Below, one piece after another: positions 6,952-10,063 of a DNA stretch of 10,063 bases (its first letter is position 1; every line of letters starts with the position of its first letter). The notes under the pieces were generated by a model that saw only the letters and a list, made by a program, of their open reading frames with translations, was not told the origin of the DNA and did no database searches. Source of the stretch: Lachnospiraceae bacterium UBA1748 (GTDB lineage: Bacteria; Bacillota; Clostridia; Lachnospirales; Lachnospiraceae); the NCBI GenBank assembly GCA_002314855.1, contig DCHQ01000050.1, positions 1-10,063 on the forward strand, given 5' to 3'. The position numbers and the translations under genes are program-made.

Positions 6952-7299
6952 ATGTCAGAATGTGTTTTTATGCGAAAAGATAAGGATGTTATGTCCACAG
7001 TGAAAGATTTGGCCTTACATGTATGCTCAGAACGTGGAGATAGTGAAATCGTATGTAGTGAATTGAAGCAAAATGGTAGGACAGCAGTTCTTTGTTTTGA
7101 GCAGTATTATTACAGAGTCAAAGGGTATGTTGCAGCTACGGTTGTTATTGCTGAAGAGGATGATGAGATAGATGCAATGATCGTTGTATCTGGCGGTGGA
7201 GAGGGAATTCTTGGATTTAGTATGGGGGCAGAACGCCATTATGCATATTATTTTGTTGAGGTTCTGGAAAAGATAGGTTTTGAAAAACGAAATATGTGA
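6952..7299 (+). CDS. Small DUF6054-like protein of unknown function
   Basis: Seen: 115 aa from the ATG chosen by the GGAG at 6942-6945; an upstream ATG at 6940 would add four residues but lacks a ribosome binding site. The predicted pattern is an N-terminal helix (about 8-28), beta strands (ELKQNGRTAVLCFEQYY, about 37-53; VAATVVIAEE), then a glycine-rich turn VSGGGEGILGFSMGAE (about 79-94) and a C-terminal amphipathic helix (YYFVEVLEKIGF). There is no signal peptide or membrane span. The strand-FEKYY-strand-GSGGGxG layout resembles DUF6054 proteins of Clostridia as I remember them; that match is from memory and moderate. No enzymatic motif is seen. It stands alone between the acyltransferase gene (57 nt upstream) and a strong hairpin terminator, so it may be read through from the acyltransferase promoter. 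Confidence 0.7.
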   Translation: MSECVFMRKDKDVMSTVKDLALHVCSERGDSEIVCSELKQNGRTAVLCFEQYYYRVKGYVAATVVIAEEDDEIDAMIVVSGGGEGILGFSMGAERHYAYYFVEVLEKIGFEKRNM

Positions 7300-7312
7300 T
7301 AGGTTTAAAGAG

Positions 7313-7346
7313 GGGTGAAAAGTCACGATTTCTTGACTTTTCACCC
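7313..7346 (+). terminator. Intrinsic terminator, perfect 13-bp stem
   Basis: GGGTGAAAAGTCA (7313-7325) pairs without mismatch with TGACTTTTCACCC (7334-7346) around an 8-nt loop, beginning 14 nt after the stop of the small gene. The tail (TATTTATAT) is T-rich but broken by A. The 3' arm contains TTGACT, the -35 of the next promoter. Confidence 0.8.
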
Positions 7347-7362
7347 TATTTATATCTATAAT
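7333..7362 (+). promoter_or_regulatory. Sigma-A promoter for the yicC-remA-gmk-rpoZ operon
   Basis: TTGACT (7333-7338, 5 of 6), an 18-nt spacer and TATAAT (7357-7362, 6 of 6). Transcription would start near 7369, giving a leader of about 45 nt to the ATG at 7414. The -35 overlaps the loop edge and 3' arm of the preceding terminator. Confidence 0.7.
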
Positions 7363-7413
7363 ATAGGATTGTATGAGTATGCGTTTTAATGTATAAATGC
7401 GTGGAGGTTTACA

Positions 7414-8292
7414 ATGGTTAAAAGTATGACCGGCTTTGGCCGTCATGAGTTAGAAGAAAACAATCGTCGATTTACTGTTGAGATTAAAGCAGTTAATCAT
7501 AGATATTTAGACTTAAATATTAAGATGCCTAAGAAGCTCAATTCTTTTGAGGCAGCTATTAGAAATGTTCTCAAGGAATATGCTGAGAGAGGCAAGATAG
7601 ATTTATTCGTTACATATGAAGATCTGTCAGAAGAGAATGTTACTATCAAGTACAACAGAGATGTGGCAGCCACATATCTTAATTACCTGCGCGAGATGCA
7701 GTCAGAGTTTTTACTTGATGATGATATAAGAGTTTCAACACTTTCAAGATACCCAGAAGTATTTACTATGGAAGAGGTTGAAGTTGACGAAGACGAGATA
7801 TGGAAGTCTCTCGAGAAAACACTTCGTGGTGCTCTTGAGAAATTCGTTGCTTCAAGAGAGGTTGAAGGTGAGAATCTTAAGAACGATATGATTGATAAGC
7901 TTGATAATCTTTTATCAGTTGTTGATTTTATCGAAGAGCGTTCACCTCAGATTGTTGCTGAGTATCGTGAGAAGTTAACAAGCAAGGTTAAGGAGCTTCT
8001 TGAGGATGTTAAGGTTGATGAAGGACGTCTTCTTACAGAAGTTACAATATTTGCAGATAAGATTTGTGTTGATGAAGAAATCGTAAGACTTCGTAGTCAT
8101 ATTGCATCTACTAAGGATACCCTTATTAAGGGCGGTGCAGTTGGACGTAAGCTCGACTTTATGGCTCAGGAAATGAACAGAGAGTCTAATACTATTCTTT
8201 CTAAGACAACTGATATTGCTATTTCAGAGAAAGGTATCATCCTTAAAACTGAGATAGAGAAGATTAGAGAGCAGATTCAGAATCTTGAGTAG
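7414..8292 (+). CDS. yicC: YicC/YloC family endoribonuclease
   Basis: Seen: 292 aa, the usual family length. It starts with the signature MVKSMTGFGR (1-10) followed by FTVEIKAVNHRYLDLNIKMP (20-39), the YicC N-terminal domain. The C-terminal DUF1732 block GRKLDFMAQEMNRESNTILSK is near 246-266, and EIEKIREQIQNLE closes the protein. The middle is rich in charged helices. Known: YicC-type proteins are cytoplasmic endoribonucleases involved in RNA turnover, and in Firmicutes the gene commonly precedes remA/gmk. TGGAGG at 7402-7407 with 6-nt spacing supports the start. It is the first gene of the operon read from the promoter at 7333-7362; the next gene follows after 23 nt. Confidence 0.95.
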   Translation: MVKSMTGFGRHELEENNRRFTVEIKAVNHRYLDLNIKMPKKLNSFEAAIRNVLKEYAERGKIDLFVTYEDLSEENVTIKYNRDVAATYLNYLREMQSEFLLDDDIRVSTLSRYPEVFTMEEVEVDEDEIWKSLEKTLRGALEKFVASREVEGENLKNDMIDKLDNLLSVVDFIEERSPQIVAEYREKLTSKVKELLEDVKVDEGRLLTEVTIFADKICVDEEIVRLRSHIASTKDTLIKGGAVGRKLDFMAQEMNRESNTILSKTTDIAISEKGIILKTEIEKIREQIQNLE

Positions 8293-8315
8293 TCATTTAT
8301 CTGACAGGTATATAT

Positions 8316-8573
8316 ATGAGTAAGCTAATACACATTGGCTTTGGCAATGTAGTAAATATTGACAAGATAATATCCGTAGTAAGCCCGGATGCAGCTCCTA
8401 TTAAAAGAATGGTTCAAAAGGCCAAGGAAAATGGCACGGTTATCGATGCAACTCAGGGACGTAAGACCAAGTCGGTTATTGTTATGGAGAATGGGCAGGT
8501 TGTTTTATCAGCGCTTATGACGGATACAATAGTTCGTAGAAGCAGGGAAGAAGGAGATACTGATGAATCGTGA
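8316..8573 (+). CDS. remA: RemA/DUF370 family regulatory protein
   Basis: Seen: 85 aa with the whole DUF370 pattern: IHIGFGNVVNIDKIISVVSPDAAPIKRMV near the N-terminus, then TVIDATQGRKTKSVIVM and a terminal SALMTDTIVRR. Known: Bacillus subtilis RemA is a small DNA-binding activator of extracellular-matrix genes that forms ring-like oligomers. In many Firmicutes the gene sits directly before gmk, as here. What it regulates in this organism is not known. The ribosome binding site is weak (ACAGG), so it may be partly coupled to yicC. Its last 11 nt overlap the start of gmk, and the gmk ribosome binding site lies within its coding sequence. Confidence 0.93.
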   Translation: MSKLIHIGFGNVVNIDKIISVVSPDAAPIKRMVQKAKENGTVIDATQGRKTKSVIVMENGQVVLSALMTDTIVRRSREEGDTDES

Positions 8574-9195
8574 AGGAATATTAGTTGTTATCTCTGGTTT
8601 TGCTGGTACTGGCAAGGGAACTGTAGTAAAGGGATTGCTTGAAAAATACGATAATTTCGCTTTATCGGTTTCTATGACTACAAGACAGCCTAGACCAGGA
8701 GAAGAGAATGGAAAATCATACTTCTTCGTAGATAAAGAAACCTTTGAGAAGACAATTGAAGAGGGTGGCCTCATAGAGCATGCATGTTATTGCGATAACT
8801 ATTATGGAACCCCTAAGGCTTATGTGGAGGAACAGCTTAAGGCTGGCAAGGATGTTATCCTTGAGATTGAGATTCAGGGTGCACTTAATATAAAAAAGAT
8901 GTTCCCAACAGCACTTCTTCTCTTTATAATGCCTCCTAGCGCTGAGGAACTTAAGAGAAGACTGGTTGGTCGAGGAACAGAAACCCCTGAAGTAATTGAT
9001 AAGCGTATGCGTCGTGCTGCTGAGGAATCAGAAGGCATAGACAATTATGATTATATTGTTATTAATGATAAGGTAGATCAGTGTGTGGCTGATACATATT
9101 CGATTATAGAAGCGGCTCATATGAGACCTAAGAGAAATATGAACTTTATCAATAAGATAAGACATGAACTTAATGAGATATCGAAAGGAGAATAA
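8563..9195 (+). CDS. gmk: Guanylate kinase
   Basis: Seen: 210 aa. The P-loop is GFAGTGKGT (12-20) with K18. The GMP-binding region SVSMTTRQPRPGE (35-47) contains R41 and R44, followed by Y53, E72 and NYYGTP (79-84). EIEIQG (101-106) is the acidic segment, and the lid RLVGRGTETPEVIDKRM (133-149) carries its arginines. Known: it phosphorylates GMP to GDP with ATP, is cytoplasmic and essential. The length is normal. The start is set by AAGGAG (8551-8556) with 6-nt spacing, and the gene overlaps remA by 11 nt, a sign of translational coupling. rpoZ follows 3 nt after its stop. The gmk-rpoZ pair is a widely conserved arrangement. Confidence 0.97.
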   Translation: MNREGILVVISGFAGTGKGTVVKGLLEKYDNFALSVSMTTRQPRPGEENGKSYFFVDKETFEKTIEEGGLIEHACYCDNYYGTPKAYVEEQLKAGKDVILEIEIQGALNIKKMFPTALLLFIMPPSAEELKRRLVGRGTETPEVIDKRMRRAAEESEGIDNYDYIVINDKVDQCVADTYSIIEAAHMRPKRNMNFINKIRHELNEISKGE

Positions 9196-9198
9196 ATC

Positions 9199-9447
9199 AT
9201 GTTACATCCATCTTATACAGACTTAATGGAGGTTGTTAATGCAGATGTTGAGCCAGGAGAAAAGCCTGTAGTTAACAGCCGTTATTCAATCGTTATGGCT
9301 ACTGCAAAGCGTGCACGCCAGATTATTGATGGTTCAGAGCCCATGGTTGTTGATGGCATCGACAAGCCCCTTTCACAGGCAATTGAAGAGCTTTACGAAG
9401 GTAAAGTTAAAATTATCAGTGACGAAGAATCTGCAGAGAATCTGTAA
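9199..9447 (+). CDS. rpoZ: DNA-directed RNA polymerase omega subunit
   Basis: Seen: 82 aa with the omega core: MLHPSYTDLM at the start, NSRYSIVMATAKRARQI (26-42), then KPLSQAIEELYEGKVKI (56-72). Known: omega binds the beta-prime subunit and helps assemble and stabilise RNA polymerase. It starts 3 nt after gmk with AAGGAG (about 9185-9190) ahead of it, and is the last gene of the yicC-remA-gmk-rpoZ unit. A hairpin follows the stop codon, and a cre-like sequence overlaps its last codons. Confidence 0.95.
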   Translation: MLHPSYTDLMEVVNADVEPGEKPVVNSRYSIVMATAKRARQIIDGSEPMVVDGIDKPLSQAIEELYEGKVKIISDEESAENL

Positions 9448-9456
9448 GCGTTTACA
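9443..9456. promoter_or_regulatory. cre-like site (CcpA-type catabolite control element)
   Basis: TGTAAGCGTTTACA fits the cre consensus TGWNANCGNTNWCA at every position. It overlaps the stop codon of rpoZ and lies about 205 nt upstream of the gapA start. Known: CcpA-type LacI-family regulators bind cre to repress or activate carbon-metabolism genes. The adjacent glycolytic gene makes this plausible. Transcribed, the same bases also form a small hairpin (CTGTAA/TTACAG). Confidence 0.6.
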
Positions 9457-9486
9457 GACAAAACGGCGATTTTTCGTCATTTTGTC
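9457..9486 (+). terminator. Probable terminator after rpoZ
   Basis: GACAAAA (9457-9463) pairs with TTTTGTC (9480-9486), and inside it GGCGA (9465-9469) pairs with TCGTC (9474-9478, one G-U) around a TTTT loop, with one C/A mismatch. The tail (TATTC) is poor in T, so termination may be partial. Confidence 0.55.
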
Positions 9487-9533
9487 TATTCAGACTTGAT
9501 TATAATTATCAAAATATGTTGAAATTGTTAAAT

Positions 9534-9558
9534 AAGTGAAAAAGCATAAAATTCACTT
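9534..9558. repeat. Inverted repeat overlapping the gapA -35 box
   Basis: AAGTGAA (9534-9540) and TTCACTT (9552-9558) form a perfect 7-bp inverted repeat with an 11-nt spacer. The right arm ends in the first two bases of the candidate -35 (TTGAAT, 9557-9562), where a bound dimeric regulator would interfere with RNA polymerase. The binding protein is unknown. Confidence 0.45.
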
Positions 9559-9585
9559 GAATTTAGCTGATTAAACAGTTAAAAT
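9557..9585 (+). promoter_or_regulatory. Candidate sigma-A promoter of gapA
   Basis: TTGAAT (9557-9562, 4 of 6), 17-nt spacer, TAAAAT (9580-9585, 5 of 6). Initiation near 9592 would give a 5' UTR of about 68 nt. Other weaker candidates in this AT-rich stretch are TTGTTA (9525) with TAAAAT (9547), spacing 16, and an isolated TATAAT at 9501-9506. Confidence 0.5.
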
Positions 9586-9598
9586 AGCAATGAAATCA

Positions 9599-9628
9599 TG
9601 GTCTGATAAAATAATAACAAACAGACCA
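9599..9628 (+). repeat. Stem in the gapA leader (inverted repeat)
   Basis: TGGTCTG (9599-9605) and CAGACCA (9622-9628) form a perfect 7-bp stem around a 16-nt A/T-rich loop, about 17 nt before the Shine-Dalgarno sequence. It has no T run, so it is not a classical terminator. It may stabilise the 5' end of the mRNA or be a DNA operator. Confidence 0.45.
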
Positions 9629-9659
9629 CAATATAATATCTTTTAGGAGGATATATAAA

Positions 9660-10063
9660 ATGGCAAACGTAAGAGTTGCAATCAATGGTTTCGGCCGTAT
9701 CGGTCGTCTTGCTTTCAGACAGATGTTCAGCGCTGAAGGTTATGAAGTAGTAGCTATCAACGATTTAACTTCCCCTAAGATGCTCGCTCATCTTCTTAAG
9801 TATGACTCATCACAGGGTAAGTACGCTTTAGCTGATAAAGTTACTTACAAGGATTCCGTACTTGCTGAAGACGGTAAGACAGTTGTTACTCCTGGTTCCA
9901 TCACAGTTGATGGCAAGGAAATCACAATCTATGCTTGCCCTAACGCTAAGGACCTTCCTTGGGGCGAATTAAAGGTAGACGTAGTTCTTGAGTGTACAGG
10001 TTTCTATACAAGCAAGGCTAAGGCACAGGCTCACATCGATGCTGGTGCTCGTAAGGTAGTTAT
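9660..10063 (+). CDS. gapA: Glyceraldehyde-3-phosphate dehydrogenase, N-terminal part (cut by window edge)
   Basis: Seen: 134 complete codons to the window end with no stop. The NAD-binding start is VRVAINGFGRIGRLAFRQMF (4-23), then VVAINDLT (30-37) with the adenosine-ribose contact near N34/D35, HLLKYDSSQGKY near 44-55, and VVLECTGFYTS. The catalytic Cys (near residue 150 in the family) is beyond the edge. Known: it oxidises glyceraldehyde 3-phosphate to 1,3-bisphosphoglycerate with NAD in glycolysis, as a cytoplasmic tetramer. A perfect AGGAGG (9645-9650) is 9 nt before the ATG. The codons lean to CGT, GGT and AAC, unlike the AGA-rich neighbours, as expected for a very highly expressed gene. 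The upstream 212 nt carry a cre-like site, an inverted repeat on the -35 and a leader stem, suggesting its own regulated promoter. Confidence 0.95.
   Translation, partial: MANVRVAINGFGRIGRLAFRQMFSAEGYEVVAINDLTSPKMLAHLLKYDSSQGKYALADKVTYKDSVLAEDGKTVVTPGSITVDGKEITIYACPNAKDLPWGELKVDVVLECTGFYTSKAKAQAHIDAGARKVV

Noticed and set aside
7027..7446. Minus-strand open frame of 139 codons spanning the small gene, terminator and promoter
   Set aside because: It crosses the hairpin terminator and promoter, its translation is low-complexity and Ile/Asn/Thr-rich, and the opposite strand carries a better-supported gene with a ribosome binding site.

Overview
The window is about 10 kb of AT-rich Firmicutes DNA. 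The gene set (omega subunit next to gmk, remA/DUF370 and a YicC-type nuclease), strong AGGAGG-type ribosome binding sites, short intergenic gaps and protein style suggest an anaerobic Clostridia, most likely Lachnospiraceae (Butyrivibrio/Pseudobutyrivibrio-like). That placement is inference from gene content, not a database match. All supported genes lie on the + strand. No tRNA, rRNA, CRISPR array or insertion sequence was seen.

Layout. (A) 33-3746: a tight three-gene operon of a diverged cysteine-synthase-like fold-type II PLP enzyme followed by two paralogous LanC-like toroid proteins, closed by a hairpin terminator at 3769-3800. The operon may start upstream of the window. (B) 3958-6894: an SGNH esterase/acyltransferase (MsAcT-like), a transsulfuration PLP enzyme of the cystathionine gamma-synthase/beta-lyase family, and a membrane acyltransferase-3 protein that has its own near-consensus promoter inside the end of the preceding gene. 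(C) 6952-7299: a small DUF6054-like protein, ended by a perfect 13-bp terminator hairpin whose 3' arm also carries the -35 box of the next promoter. (D) 7414-9447: a housekeeping operon yicC-remA-gmk-rpoZ. (E) 9660 to the window edge: the 5' part of glyceraldehyde-3-phosphate dehydrogenase, with a regulated-looking leader containing a cre-like site, an inverted repeat on the -35 box and a stem in the 5' UTR.

The part most worth attention is region A. A cysteine-synthase-like enzyme, which in its family makes an aminoacrylate (dehydroalanine-like) intermediate, sits with two LanC-like proteins, whose family activates thiols on zinc for addition to dehydroamino acids. No lanthipeptide dehydratase or precursor peptide is visible. 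Both LanC paralogs carry CxCCGxAG where canonical LanC has CHGxAG, and both lack the His of the fourth GxxG repeat. A non-lanthipeptide thioether or thiol chemistry is a reasonable hypothesis, but the substrates are unknown.
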